A stretch of DNA of 44,988 nt from an uncultured Rhodospirillales bacterium (GCA_903931735.1 CAIZDL010000088.1:1-44988); one strand, 5' to 3'. Counted from the stretch's first letter, positions 14,914 through 23,941 are shown. Notes: a model not told the origin generated them from the sequence alone. Translations and numbers: made by a program.

Positions 14914-16638
14914 TCAGAGCTGGCGGACTGGGGGCAGGGGTTCCGTGCCATGCCGGGCGGCCACCACGGTTGCCAGCCACGGCACCGCCAACACCAGCAA
15001 CAGGCCAGCCCACACCATCGCCTCTTGATTGATGGTGCCCTCGACCCCGACAATGCCGAGCGCGCCGAGCGGCAGCGTGATGGCGAACACCCCTGCCATC
15101 GGCACGGTGGCAAAGGCGCCGAAAAACGAGCGGTGCACGGTTGAAGGCGCGGCGGTTTGGGCAAAGGTCCCAAGCAGGTGAGAGGCGGAGAGGGCGGCAG
15201 CAAGGTCGCTCCCGGCGGGGCGGCGAATCGCCCGGCAGACTGCGAGCCCCAAGGTGCCCAGCGCGGGAACCAGAAAAGCCGCCACCGGAAAATCACGATA
15301 ACGGCCATCGGCGATCAGCAATATCGTCCACACCACCGCGATGGTAGTCAGCACGGTCATTGCCTTTCCAGCCCAAAACACCAGCGCGGCGCCTTCGGGC
15401 GGCTCGGGTTCGGTCGCGTCGTGAAGGATGGTCGTGCGGCTCCACAAGGTGGCGATACTCACCAAGATAGCCGCGCTCAGCACCGCTTGGAGCGCGAGCA
15501 GCAGCCCGGCAAGGGCAAGGTCCTGGATGTAATAATGCCATGATAGCCCGATATCGGCGGCATGAACCAACGCAGCGGCAAGGCCTTGGCAAAACAGTGC
15601 CAAGACCGCAAAGCCGATCACCGGCAATTTTGGCCGCCGTAGCACCAGCCGCGCCATAAAACCGAGCATCAAAAACGCACTCAGCCCGGCTTTCTGTGGC
15701 CAGGACGGGTCTTCGATTACCGGGTCTCCAACGAGATATTTCGGTTTACGGTCGGCGGTATAAAGCCCCCACTTGCCGCCAACCGTGCCCTCTTGCTTGA
15801 TTTTCCAGCGTTGGTCAAAGGCTTCGATCAGGTTGTAATCAAAGCCCCGTTCGGCAGCGAGGCGCATGAAGGCGGCATCGAAGCGCGCCTTGTTGGTCAC
15901 GCTGGGCACAGCGGGACCACGGCTGCGGCCTGCGGTCGGCCACCCTGCCTCGCCAACGAAAATGGGCGTGCCGGGAAACCGGGCGGAAATTTGTTGGTAG
16001 GCGTCCACCACCCTGGCTGCGGCGGCGTCAATTCCGGCGGGCTCATTTTCCCAGTATGGCAATAGGTGAATGGTGATAAAGTCCACCTGTTGCGCCATAT
16101 CAGGATAGTGTAACCAATATTCCCAAACGTCGGCGGTGCTAACGGGTTGTTTGATCGAGCGCTTGACCCGGCCAATATAGCCAAAGAGCTGTGCCGGAGT
16201 AAGGTCGTTCCGCAAAAGGACTTCGTTGCCAACAATGACGCGCTTAATGACATCGGGATATTGGTTGGCAAGCTTGATCCCAGAGGTAACTTCCAGCTCA
16301 TTGATAAGAGGCTTTCCGCCAAGCCAGATCCCGAGGGTCACCGTGAGGCCGTATTTGCGGGCGAGGGCGGGCACAGCCTCCATGCCTTCAAGGCTGGTGT
16401 AGGTGCGCACCCCCGCAACCTGACCCGCGATCACCCGGATATCCTGTTCAATTTCGTCGGTGGTGGGGAAGGTTTGGGTCAGCGGACTTTGGCCGTCACG
16501 GAACGGAGCAAAGGAAATGCTGAGCAGCTTGCCACCCAGAGGCGACTCGACAATAACCGGCCGGTTGGGCACAGCCCAGACGGCGAAATTGGCGAGGACG
16601 GTTGCGATCAAAATCGCGGTCAGGAGATAACGGCGCAT
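14914..16638 (-). CDS. GH17-domain membrane protein (beta-glucan synthase/transglycosylase type)
   Basis: 574 residues from ATG 16638 (open frame to 16674). One N-terminal membrane helix (YLLTAILIATVLANFAVWAV) is followed by a GH17 TIM barrel (about 35-310) with the acid/base Glu in IVGNEVLLRND (about residue 133) and the nucleophile Glu in FVGEAGWPTA (about 225). The C-terminal 250 residues hold seven or eight membrane helices. This architecture is that of bacterial proteins annotated as beta-(1,6)-glucan synthases, related to NdvC and Pseudomonas glucan branching proteins, which act on periplasmic or exported beta-glucans. It may use UDP-glucose-derived glucans, linking it to galU and ugd 8-10 kb away. 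The activity is inferred. Confidence 0.82.
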   Translation of the reverse strand: MRRYLLTAILIATVLANFAVWAVPNRPVIVESPLGGKLLSISFAPFRDGQSPLTQTFPTTDEIEQDIRVIAGQVAGVRTYTSLEGMEAVPALARKYGLTVTLGIWLGGKPLINELEVTSGIKLANQYPDVIKRVIVGNEVLLRNDLTPAQLFGYIGRVKRSIKQPVSTADVWEYWLHYPDMAQQVDFITIHLLPYWENEPAGIDAAAARVVDAYQQISARFPGTPIFVGEAGWPTAGRSRGPAVPSVTNKARFDAAFMRLAAERGFDYNLIEAFDQRWKIKQEGTVGGKWGLYTADRKPKYLVGDPVIEDPSWPQKAGLSAFLMLGFMARLVLRRPKLPVIGFAVLALFCQGLAAALVHAADIGLSWHYYIQDLALAGLLLALQAVLSAAILVSIATLWSRTTILHDATEPEPPEGAALVFWAGKAMTVLTTIAVVWTILLIADGRYRDFPVAAFLVPALGTLGLAVCRAIRRPAGSDLAAALSASHLLGTFAQTAAPSTVHRSFFGAFATVPMAGVFAITLPLGALGIVGVEGTINQEAMVWAGLLLVLAVPWLATVVAARHGTEPLPPVRQL

Positions 16639-16958
16639 ACCCAGTTCTTTACACCAATCCGGCCTTGGCCCCAACCCGTCTCTGACTTTTGCACCTTAAT
16701 TCTCGGGCGGCCCTCTGGGAGCGTTGGCTTCGAACTATCATAAATTAGTTTTAAATTTCCGACAAACAAAACGAACAATCAATACAAAATACTCATGAGA
16801 GTTGGCGCGCCGAGAGCGCAATTAACCAAGCGTATCGGGTAATCATTAGTAAAAATATGCAATTATGTCGCAGCCTGTATTTGATGATCGGCTTGATTCT
16901 TAGTGAGGAAGGCATATTCTAAGATGGTGACGCCGTGTAACTGAGCGGGTTATTTGTC
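16639..16958. other. AT-rich intergenic region upstream of the PAS_5 gene
   Basis: This 320-bp stretch separates the GH17 gene from the divergent PAS_5 gene. From about 16738 to 16900 it is strikingly AT-rich for this chromosome. It presumably holds promoters for both genes, but no convincing -35/-10 pair or operator could be fixed. There is no coding frame of note. Confidence 0.5.
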
Positions 16959-17507
16959 ATGGCTGCAATTCGGTTTTTGGACGTGAAAACAAACATTATC
17001 GAGGTGGGCGGGGAACAGCTCAGTGGGTATCCTGAGCTTTGTGCCTTGTTCAGGCTGTGGGATGGCGCGCGCAATGGGCGGTCCATGCCCGCGCGGCGAG
17101 ATTTCACGCCGGAGTCGTTGCGGCCCTGGCTGGGCAATTTAGCCTTGATCGATGTTTGCCATAATCCAGTTCGGCTTCAGTACCGCCTCGCCGGAATACA
17201 TATTGTTGAAAATTTGAAGTGCGACCCTACGGGCAAGAATTTCAACGATGTTGTGCCCGATTCTGGTGATAATCCCAGCGCCCGAGGGCCATATCAGTGC
17301 CTTACTTTCGGCGAGCCGGTCTTTGAAATTGTTTTTCCGCACCGGAAGGGCCGCTTTTCCTTCGACTTTGCCCGGTTATCACTGCCATTGGCCGCGGATG
17401 GTCAGGCCATCAACATGATTCTAGTCGGTGAATATGTCATCCCTCGGGTGGATGAGCGCACCTGGGGCGCCTTTAAGGCCGCCAGTGTCGTCAAAGTCTT
17501 GAACTAG
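16959..17507 (+). CDS. PAS_5-family sensory protein
   Basis: 182 residues. It matches the PAS_5 family (PF07310): an N-terminal ELCALFRLWDGARNGRSMPA followed by RRDFTPESLRPWLGNLALID, then a PAS-like core with LQYRLAGIHIVENL. No output domain is attached, as is usual for the family, which is widespread in Rhodospirillales and of unknown role, often called a sensory or stress PAS protein. The start ATG follows GAGCGGG by 9 bp. The upstream region and the first codons are AT-rich relative to surrounding genes, hinting at different ancestry or a regulated promoter. Confidence 0.78.
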   Translation: MAAIRFLDVKTNIIEVGGEQLSGYPELCALFRLWDGARNGRSMPARRDFTPESLRPWLGNLALIDVCHNPVRLQYRLAGIHIVENLKCDPTGKNFNDVVPDSGDNPSARGPYQCLTFGEPVFEIVFPHRKGRFSFDFARLSLPLAADGQAINMILVGEYVIPRVDERTWGAFKAASVVKVLN

Positions 17508-17543
17508 TGGGCCGCAGCAGTTAAATTGCATGGCAAAAGTCCG

Positions 17544-17647
17544 GGTTTCCAAAGGCCGCCGGCCTTTGGTCGCCGAAGGCAATCCGGATGGTTTGTAGGG
17601 GCTTTTGCCCCTACGACCCCACCAAAGGCCGCCGGCCTTTGGAAACC
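17544..17647. repeat. Three-hairpin palindromic element between convergent genes
   Basis: Two outer palindromes with arms CCAAAGGCC/GGCCTTTGG (17549-17569 and 17623-17643) are arranged as mirror copies: GGTTT precedes the first and AAACC follows the second, so 17544-17569 and 17622-17647 are inverted copies of each other. Between them GTAGGGGC-TTTT-GCCCCTAC (17595-17614) forms a perfect 8-bp stem with a 4-nt loop. The element fills the gap between the convergent PAS_5 and ampG genes. It looks like a BIME-like repeat or a bidirectional transcript end. No second copy exists in this window. Confidence 0.7.
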
Positions 17648-17678
17648 GTTAACCCAGCAAGTTAACTGACGCACCCCA

Positions 17679-19022
17679 CTAGTCTCCCACCACGGGCGCC
17701 GTCACCGATATCCGGGGCGGTGTGTCGGCGAGCCAGCGGAGCAAAATCAGGCCGGGCAGGCAGAGCGCCGTGGCCAGCAGGAAAAACGACACCCAGCCCA
17801 AACGCTCGGCCGCAAAACCGCTGCTCGCGGCAAACACGTCGCGGCCGATGCCGGTGAGCGAGGTGAGTAAAGCGTACTGGGTCGCGGTGTACGCGACCGA
17901 ACACAGGCCCGAGAGGTACGCGACAAAGGCGGCGGTCGCCATGCCGGCGCAAACATTTTCGGCGGCAACCGAGGCCATGAGCATAACGATATCGTGGCCG
18001 GTGTACGCGAGGGCGATGTACGCGAGATTGGACAGCATTTGGAGTGTACCGGTTATCATCAACCCGCGCGCGATGCCCAGTTTGGCGACCAGTATACCCC
18101 CGACCAAGCCGCCGATGATGGTGGCGCCGAGCCCAAAGACCTTGGTGACGCTGGCGATTTCAACCTTGCTGAAGCCCAGTTCCAGGTAAAACGGGTTGAC
18201 CATTCCCGCCGCGAACACTTCGCCGAGCTTGAAGACCGTGATGAACAGTAAAATGGCGAGCCAGCCCGGATGCAGCATAAAATCGCGCAAGGGGGCGGCA
18301 ACCGCGCCGTAAAACCACGCCGCCACATGTGCCCGGCGGCCGGTTAGGCCCCGGCGGTGAGCGAGGGCTGTGGCCGCTGCGTGTTCGTGTTCGAGTTGGG
18401 CTTTCGTGGCAGCGTCGCCGGGCTCGGGGGAGGCCAGAATGGTGGCCATTCCCACCAACACCGCTGCTGCCATCACCATGTAGACTTCGGGCCACGAGAG
18501 GACGCTGGCAAGGTAAAGGGCGCCCGCGCCGGAGATCAGCATTCCGAGTCGGTAACCGAGAACATAGGTTGCGGCGCCCGCGCCAAACTGGGATTGATCG
18601 AGCGATTCCACCCGGTACGCATCGACCACCACATCTTGGCTGGCCGACGTAAAGGCGACCAGACACGCCATCGCCGCCATGCTCCAGGGCGCCGACGCGG
18701 GATCGCTGCCGGAAAGCGCGAGCAGCGCCCCGATCAGCGCCCCCTGGGTCAGGAGCGTCCATCCCCGCCGCCGACCAAAACGGCGGGTCAGCCAGGGCAG
18801 GCGGGCGCGGTCGATCAGCGGAGCCCACAGAAATTTGAGGCTGTAAGGCAGCCGGGCGAGCAGAAATAACCCAATCACCGCCACCGGCAGCCGCGCCTCG
18901 GTCAGCCAGACCGTGAGCGTCGCCCCGGTTAACGCCAAGGGCAGGCCGCTGGAAAATCCAAGCAGCAGGATGGTGAGCATTCGGCGGTCTTGATAGACCG
19001 CAAGAAACGATGGAAGGCGCAT
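17679..19022 (-). CDS. ampG: AmpG-type muropeptide permease (MFS)
   Basis: 447 residues with about 12-14 membrane helices. The N-terminus (LLLGFSSGLPLALTGATLTVWL), then LPYSLKFLWAPLIDR and the FTSASQDVVVDAYRVE segment are signature AmpG motifs. It imports GlcNAc-1,6-anhydroMurNAc peptides from the periplasm for cell-wall recycling, using the proton gradient. These are the products of lytic transglycosylases such as the one at 5881-7185. It is a single gene on the minus strand, ending against the three-hairpin element. Confidence 0.9.
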   Translation of the reverse strand: MRLPSFLAVYQDRRMLTILLLGFSSGLPLALTGATLTVWLTEARLPVAVIGLFLLARLPYSLKFLWAPLIDRARLPWLTRRFGRRRGWTLLTQGALIGALLALSGSDPASAPWSMAAMACLVAFTSASQDVVVDAYRVESLDQSQFGAGAATYVLGYRLGMLISGAGALYLASVLSWPEVYMVMAAAVLVGMATILASPEPGDAATKAQLEHEHAAATALAHRRGLTGRRAHVAAWFYGAVAAPLRDFMLHPGWLAILLFITVFKLGEVFAAGMVNPFYLELGFSKVEIASVTKVFGLGATIIGGLVGGILVAKLGIARGLMITGTLQMLSNLAYIALAYTGHDIVMLMASVAAENVCAGMATAAFVAYLSGLCSVAYTATQYALLTSLTGIGRDVFAASSGFAAERLGWVSFFLLATALCLPGLILLRWLADTPPRISVTAPVVGD

Positions 19023-19456
19023 GGCCTGATCTTATACCGCCTCTTTACGCTCCAGGCGATGGCCGATTGCGGGCCGCCCTTGTTTTGTGGAAAATTGTGC
19101 GGAAATCGGCCATTTTGGGCTGGTTTTGCCATGTATGTCAGGTGAAAACGCACGTACGTCGACGGGAAAATGCCAAATTCAGGCTGTTTTTTGCGCAATT
19201 TTTGGACCCTTACGGCCAAGAACCGCTGGTTAGGGGGCGAAACTTCTCGGAGTACGTCCCAAAATCCGCTGTTTTGCCGCCGAGTTCGCCGTTCAGAGCA
19301 AAATTGCCGGGGCGGGCCGGGGCGGGGATATCACGAACGCGCTGGCATCTTGACGGATAATTGATTATAGGCAGGGATAGCCGATTATAGGCTGCGATTT
19401 CGCGTTTTCCATCATCCCGCTGTCGCCGGGAACCAGCTTAGGGAAGTGAGACGGTC
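19023..19456. other. Intergenic region upstream of the DAHP synthase gene
   Basis: This 434-bp gap lies between divergent ampG and DAHP synthase genes. A 117-codon frame (19010-19360, plus) has no recognisable protein features. Near the DAHP synthase start, GATTATAGGC occurs twice exactly 20 bp apart (19363-19372 and 19383-19392), about two helical turns. That fits a tandem operator or overlapping promoter elements: TTGATT at 19361 with a 17-bp spacer to ATTATA is possible. No attenuator-like Trp/Phe/Tyr leader peptide was found. Confidence 0.35.
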
Positions 19457-20845
19457 ATGGTTGAGCATTGGAGCCCCGATAGTTGGCGCGGCAAGCCGAT
19501 CTGTCAGGTCCCCACCTATCCGGACGGGCAAAAGCTGGCGGCGGTGACCACTCAGCTCGGGCGCCTGCCGCCGTTGGTGTTCGCGGGCGAGGCCCGGCGG
19601 TTGAAGGATTTGCTGGCGCGGGCCGCTGCTGGCAAGGCCTTTGTGCTTCAAGGCGGCGATTGCGCCGAGAGCTTTGCGGAGTTTGAGACCAATACCATCC
19701 GCGATACCTTCCGCGTTTTGTTGCAGATGGCGGCGGTGCTGACATACGGCTGTGGGGTCCCTGTGATTCGCATTGGGCGGATCGCCGGGCAGTTCGCCAA
19801 GCCTCGCTCCAGCGATACCGAGACCGTGGACGGCGTGACGTTGCCGTCTTATCGGGGCGATATTATCAATGGTGCCCCGTTTACCGCCGCCGCTCGTGTC
19901 CCCGATCCGGAACGGATGTTTCAGGCCTATTTTCAGGCGGCAGCGACCCTGAATTTGCTGCGCGCTTTCGCCCAGGGCGGGTATGCCGATTTGCACCGGG
20001 TCCATAAATGGACGCTGGATTTTGTTGGGAAAAGCCCGGCGGGGGAGAAGTTCCAGGCGCTGGCCGATAATCTGACCCAGGCGCTGGAGTTTATGGCCGC
20101 TTATGGCATTACCGCCGAAAACGCCCGCCAAATTCGCGAGGTGGAGTTCTTCACCTCTCACGAGGCCTTGCTGCTGGAATATGAGCAGGCGTTGACCCGG
20201 CGCGACAGCACCTCCGACGAATATCCGTGGGTGGCCACCTCGGCGCACATGCTGTGGATCGGCGACCGTACGCGCCAGCCCGATGGGGCACATGTCGAGT
20301 ATCTGCGCGGCGTACCCAATCCGGTTGGCGTCAAGTGCGGCCCAAGTCTCACCGCCGATGATCTGCTGCGTCTCGCCGACGGGCTCAATCCCACCAACGA
20401 GCCCGGGCGATTGGTGCTCATTGCCCGGATGGGGGCCGACAAGATTGAAGCCAAGCTGGCGCCTCTGGTTCGTGCCGTTAAGGCCGCCGGGCGCAGTGTG
20501 GTTTGGATCAGCGATCCCATGCACGGCAATACCGTCAAAACAACCACCGGCTATAAGACCCGGCCGTTTGACGCCGTTAGCGCCGAACTCAAGGGCTTTT
20601 TCTGGGTTTGCCGGGCCGAAGGCGTACATGCGGGGGGCGTACACTTTGAGATGACCGGGCGCAATGTTACCGAGTGCATTGGCGGCGCCGAGAACCTCAC
20701 CGACCACGATTTGGCCGAATGTTACGATACTGCCTGCGACCCCCGGTTGAACGCCAGCCAGTCGTTGGAATTAGCGTTTCTGATCGCCGAAGAGTTGCGG
20801 GAGGAAAAGAAGCGTCGCGCGGTTATCGACGAGTGCAGTTATTAG
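19457..20845 (+). CDS. Class II 3-deoxy-7-phosphoheptulonate (DAHP) synthase
   Basis: 462 residues, the length of class II (plant-type) DAHP synthases. It condenses phosphoenolpyruvate and erythrose 4-phosphate, the first step of the shikimate pathway to aromatic amino acids. Family motifs run throughout: [15 protein letters not shown] near the start, [12 protein letters not shown] (about 65-76, metal-binding Cys), [50 protein letters not shown] and [10 protein letters not shown]. The short N-terminal part argues against fused regulatory domains. Nicotinate phosphoribosyltransferase follows 30 bp downstream and may be co-transcribed. Confidence 0.95.
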   Translation: MVEHWSPDSWRGKPICQVPTYPDGQKLAAVTTQLGRLPPLVFAGEARRLKDLLARAAAGKAFVLQGGDCAESFAEFETNTIRDTFRVLLQMAAVLTYGCGVPVIRIGRIAGQFAKPRSSDTETVDGVTLPSYRGDIINGAPFTAAARVPDPERMFQAYFQAAATLNLLRAFAQGGYADLHRVHKWTLDFVGKSPAGEKFQALADNLTQALEFMAAYGITAENARQIREVEFFTSHEALLLEYEQALTRRDSTSDEYPWVATSAHMLWIGDRTRQPDGAHVEYLRGVPNPVGVKCGPSLTADDLLRLADGLNPTNEPGRLVLIARMGADKIEAKLAPLVRAVKAAGRSVVWISDPMHGNTVKTTTGYKTRPFDAVSAELKGFFWVCRAEGVHAGGVHFEMTGRNVTECIGGAENLTDHDLAECYDTACDPRLNASQSLELAFLIAEELREEKKRRAVIDECSY

Positions 20846-20875
20846 AGTAACGCTGAGAATCGGGGGGAGGGCGTG

Positions 20876-22027
20876 ATGGATAACTGGCGTCAACTTCCCG
20901 GTTCCCAATGGCCAATGGGCGAGGCGATTGACGCCTGGACCGATGTTTATTTCAAGCGTACAAAGGCAACGGTTGGACGCTTTGGCGATTGCCTCGTAAC
21001 CTACGCGGTATTTATGCGGCGGCCGGTGATTTCTGCGCCGCGCTTGGCTGTTCAATGGTTGGAAGCGGTGGCGTCGGAACGGGGCGTTGAGGTTCGCGTT
21101 GATCTCCGCCATGCCGAAGGCAAGTGGGTTGGGGCGGGCGATCCGATTCTTTATTACACTGGCTCGCTCCATCATCTGGTTGATCTTGAGACGATCTTGT
21201 TGATGAAGCTGGGGCCGGCGTGCGTTGCGGCGTACAATGCGTACACCATGTGTTCGGATTTGCCCAAGGTGGCCTTTCTGGCCATGGATGCCCGCCATTG
21301 CGCCGGCACCGAGATGGCCGAGATCATGGCGTACGCCTGTTCGGTCGGCTCGGTGCGGGCGAAGCGCAAGGTGGGTGCGGTTGGCTTTATTGGCAACGCT
21401 ACCGATGCCACCGCAGGCTATTTCGGCCCCGAACCGGGCCGCGGCACTATGCCTCACGCCCTGATCGGCTATGCTGGCTCGACTGTACGTGCGGCCGAAA
21501 TGGTCCACGAGACCTTTCCCGAGAGCCCGCTCACAGTGCTGGTGGATTATTTCGGCAAAGAGGTCAGCGACAGCATTGCGTGCGCCAGCCGGTTTCCCGC
21601 GTTGGCGGCATCGGGCCGGTTGGCGGTTCGACTCGATACCGCCGGCAGCCGGTTCGTCGAGGGGCTTGACCCTTCGGCATCTTACGCCGCGCTGGAGCGT
21701 CACGCGCCTGAGGCGGTCCGTGGCTATCGCGATGAAACTCAGTTGCGCTATTTGATTGGCGCCGGGGTTTCGGCCGCGGCGGTTTATCATGTTCGCGATG
21801 CCCTTGATCAAGCGGGCTTCCCCGGCGTCAAGATCGTCGCCTCCAGTGGGTTCGGGCCTGCCAAGTGCCGGGTGATGGCCGAGGCGGCGGCCCCAATCGA
21901 CGTTATCGGCACCGGCTCCTACCTCCCCGAAAAATGGGGCGAGACGTACGCGACCGCCGATATTGTCGAGTATGACGGTGTACGTCGCGTGAAGCTCGGG
22001 CGCGAATTCCTTTTTCCACGGGCTTGA
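20876..22027 (+). CDS. Nicotinate phosphoribosyltransferase
   Basis: 383 residues from ATG 20876, preceded by GGGGGAGG; GTG 20873 is equally in frame. It converts nicotinate plus PRPP to nicotinate mononucleotide, the salvage entry to NAD (Preiss-Handler route). Family features include the N-terminal DAWTDVYFKRTKAT (Asp and Tyr of the substrate site), ETILLMKLGPACVAAYNAY, FLAMDARHCAG and the C-terminal IVASSGFGPAKC with the phosphate-binding IDVIGTGSYLP. It is of the short, archaeal-like type. It complements the de novo nadA-nadB-nadC genes at the other end of the window. Confidence 0.87.
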   Translation: MDNWRQLPGSQWPMGEAIDAWTDVYFKRTKATVGRFGDCLVTYAVFMRRPVISAPRLAVQWLEAVASERGVEVRVDLRHAEGKWVGAGDPILYYTGSLHHLVDLETILLMKLGPACVAAYNAYTMCSDLPKVAFLAMDARHCAGTEMAEIMAYACSVGSVRAKRKVGAVGFIGNATDATAGYFGPEPGRGTMPHALIGYAGSTVRAAEMVHETFPESPLTVLVDYFGKEVSDSIACASRFPALAASGRLAVRLDTAGSRFVEGLDPSASYAALERHAPEAVRGYRDETQLRYLIGAGVSAAAVYHVRDALDQAGFPGVKIVASSGFGPAKCRVMAEAAAPIDVIGTGSYLPEKWGETYATADIVEYDGVRRVKLGREFLFPRA

Positions 22028-22065
22028 GGGACTGGCCCTCTCTGTTTTCCGTAAGGTGACCCTTG

Positions 22066-22095
22066 TCGACAAAAGGGGCCGATGCGCGCTATACT
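22066..22095 (+). promoter_or_regulatory. Putative sigma-70 promoter for the coiled-coil/VWA/J-domain genes
   Basis: TCGACA (22066-22071), an 18-bp spacer, then TATACT (22090-22095), giving a predicted start near 22102, about 30 bp before the ATG at 22133. The hexamers are each one mismatch from consensus. It would drive the three-gene run 22133-23914. Confidence 0.42.
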
Positions 22096-22132
22096 CAGTG
22101 GTTGGTAAGTGGGCACCGGGAAGGCAGCCACG

Positions 22133-22459
22133 ATGGATGATGAACTGAAGGGGCTCTTGGGCCAAGTGCTGACGAAGCTGGGTGCGATCCAGGCCGGCCA
22201 GGACGGAATGCGCGGTGATATCTCGGCACTTCAGGCTGGCCAGGACGGAATGCGCGGTGATATCTCGGCACTTCAGGCTGGGCAGGATGCCTTGCGGGAG
22301 GATGTCTCGGTGGTGCAATCGGGGTTGGAGGAATTGCGGCGAGTCACCAGCGTCAATCATTTTCGGGTTATGGGGCGAATTGAACAGCTTTCGGTGCAAT
22401 TGGACCGGCACTTGGCCTCTCCTCATGGGGCGCCAAATGAGGGCCGCAAGAGCGCCTGA
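22133..22459 (+). CDS. Repeat-containing coiled-coil protein, unknown function
   Basis: 108 residues from ATG 22133, with GGGAAGG 8 bp upstream. The centre holds three tandem 14-residue units: QAGQDGMRGDISAL twice, then the diverged QAGQDALREDVSVV. Fourteen residues are two heptads, and hydrophobic positions recur at heptad spacing from VLTKLGAIQ through GLEELRRV, so a continuous coiled coil is likely. No signal peptide or membrane segment is present. It is the first gene of a run with a VWA-domain gene (13 bp gap) and a J-domain gene, suggesting a shared complex or process. I do not recognise a named family. Confidence 0.75.
   Translation: MDDELKGLLGQVLTKLGAIQAGQDGMRGDISALQAGQDGMRGDISALQAGQDALREDVSVVQSGLEELRRVTSVNHFRVMGRIEQLSVQLDRHLASPHGAPNEGRKSA
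22190..22315 (+). repeat. Three 42-bp tandem repeats inside the coiled-coil gene
   Basis: Units at 22190-22231 and 22232-22273 differ only at one base (GCCGGCCAG against GCTGGCCAG). The third, 22274-22315, is diverged. The near identity of the first two points to recent duplication. Unit length is a multiple of three, so copy-number change would lengthen or shorten the coiled coil without a frameshift. Confidence 0.85.
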
Positions 22460-22472
22460 CTCCGGGTGAGCC

Positions 22473-23192
22473 ATGACGGACACCGGCAAAAATCTCTATA
22501 CGGGTGCCGTCTCCCGGGTGGTGATGGACGCTTTTTTGCGACGGGTGGTGGCAAGCCCGGTGCCCGCGCGTGCGGGGGGCAAGCGAGGGCGGTTGATCTT
22601 TGCCATTGATGCCACGGCCAGCCGTCAGCCGAGCTGGAACCGGGCCTGTAAGCTTCAAAAAGAGATGTTCGAAGCGACCGTGGCGTTGGGCGGGCTCGAT
22701 ATTCAGTTGGTTTATTTTCGTGGTCCGGGGGAATGCAAGGCCGGGCCGTGGGTTTCTGGCGCCTCGGATTTGGCCGGCTGCATGGCCGCAGTCGAGTGCC
22801 TCGCTGGACACACTCAATGGTGCCGGGTGCTCGGCCACGCCGTGAGCGAGACCAAGCGGGCCAGGGTCAATGCCTTGGTTTGCGTCGGTGATGCGTTTGA
22901 AGAAGAAATCGACCATCTTGGTCATGTTGCCGGGCAATTGGGTTTGCTTGGCGTCCCGGTGTTTTGTTTCCAAGAGGGGCAGGACGGTCATACCCGCTTG
23001 GCTTTCCGAGAAGTCGCCAAATTAACCCGGGGCGTTTATTGTCCCTTTGATGCCTCCAGCGCTGCTCAATTGCGGGACTTGCTGTCGGCGGTCGCGGTCT
23101 ATGCGGCCGGCGGCCTTGCTGCGCTCACCGATTTCAGTAAATCACGCGGGGGTGCCGCCCTGTTGCTGACCGACCAGATGGCAAAGCGATAA
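22473..23192 (+). CDS. VWA-like (von Willebrand factor A) domain protein
   Basis: 239 residues, cytoplasmic (no signal or membrane segment). The fold opens with RLIFAIDATASRQPSWNRAC; IDATAS fits the MIDAS metal-site pattern D-x-S/T-x-S. Later strands read LDIQLVYFRGPGECKAG and VNALVCVGDAFEEE, and ARVNALVCVGDA would carry the third MIDAS acidic residue. VWA proteins usually bind partner proteins through a divalent metal. It lies between the coiled-coil gene and a membrane J-domain gene on one strand with gaps of 13 and 17 bp. I know no assigned function; the trio may form one assembly factor or chaperone unit. Confidence 0.75.
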   Translation: MTDTGKNLYTGAVSRVVMDAFLRRVVASPVPARAGGKRGRLIFAIDATASRQPSWNRACKLQKEMFEATVALGGLDIQLVYFRGPGECKAGPWVSGASDLAGCMAAVECLAGHTQWCRVLGHAVSETKRARVNALVCVGDAFEEEIDHLGHVAGQLGLLGVPVFCFQEGQDGHTRLAFREVAKLTRGVYCPFDASSAAQLRDLLSAVAVYAAGGLAALTDFSKSRGGAALLLTDQMAKR

Positions 23193-23209
23193 GTCAGGGG
23201 GAGGGGGGA

Positions 23210-23914
23210 GTGCCGGTCGTCCTGTTTGGGGTTGCGCTGGTGATTGGCGGTGTGTTGCTGGCTCGCGGCTTCCTCAGCCTTGAGCCGCATGATTTGGCGA
23301 AGATTCTGCGCGCAACGGGGGCTGCGGCGGCCATTTTGGTCGGGGTGCTGCTGGTCCTTTCCGGTCGGGAAGGCTTGCTGCTGACCGGGTTGATCCTTGG
23401 GGTGCCGTGGCTGATGCGCCGGGGGTGGTGGCGTGGCCCGAGGGGCGGGGCCTCGCCCGGCCGGGAATCGCGGATCGAGACCAAGCTCCTGCGCATGACC
23501 CTCGACCACGATAGTGGCCAGTTCGCCGGGGAGGTGGTGGCCGGCCGGTTTCAAGGGCGGCGGCTTGACCTGTTGAGCCCCGAGGAGCTTGATGCGTTGC
23601 TGGTCGAGTGCCGGAGCGAAGACCCGGAAGCGTTGCCGGTGCTTGAAGCGTGGCTTGATCGTAGGTTTGGCCCCGAGTGGCGCGAGCGGGCCGAAAAGGG
23701 TGCCGAGGGCGGTGCCGGCCCGGGCCTCGGCCGGGGAGCGTCGATGACCGAGGAGGAGGCGTTGCGGGTTCTTGGCCTTGCCCATGGCGCGAGCCCGGAG
23801 GATATCCGCGACGCGCATCGGCGGCTGATGCTGCGGGTTCATCCCGATCATGGCGGCTCGACGTGGCTTGCGGCCAAGCTCAATCAGGCCCGCGACCTGC
23901 TCTTGAAATCCTAG
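23210..23914 (+). CDS. Membrane-anchored J-domain protein (TIM14/Pam18-like)
   Basis: 234 residues from GTG 23210, behind a strong GGGGAGGGGGG ribosome-binding stretch. Two or three N-terminal hydrophobic segments (about 1-20, 38-70) anchor it in the inner membrane. A mid region (LRMTLDHDSGQFAGEVVAG) is typical of alphaproteobacterial DnaJ-like proteins. The C-terminal J domain (about 180-234) has EEALRVLGLAHGASPEDIRD and the HPD in RVHPDHGGS. The HPDHGGS form and C-terminal placement match TIM14/Pam18, the mitochondrial import motor J protein. It should recruit DnaK to the membrane. It probably belongs with the VWA gene upstream. galU follows after 148 bp. Confidence 0.86.
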   Translation: MPVVLFGVALVIGGVLLARGFLSLEPHDLAKILRATGAAAAILVGVLLVLSGREGLLLTGLILGVPWLMRRGWWRGPRGGASPGRESRIETKLLRMTLDHDSGQFAGEVVAGRFQGRRLDLLSPEELDALLVECRSEDPEALPVLEAWLDRRFGPEWRERAEKGAEGGAGPGLGRGASMTEEEALRVLGLAHGASPEDIRDAHRRLMLRVHPDHGGSTWLAAKLNQARDLLLKS

Positions 23915-23941
23915 GGGAATAATCGGCATTTCTGGTTGTTA

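Noticed and set aside
19010-19360. 117-codon plus-strand frame in the ampG/DAHP synthase gap
   Set aside because: It overlaps the ampG start, has a chance-like residue mix and shows no family motif.
22190-22315. CRISPR-like regular repeats
   Set aside because: Units are contiguous with no spacers and encode an in-frame coiled-coil repeat.
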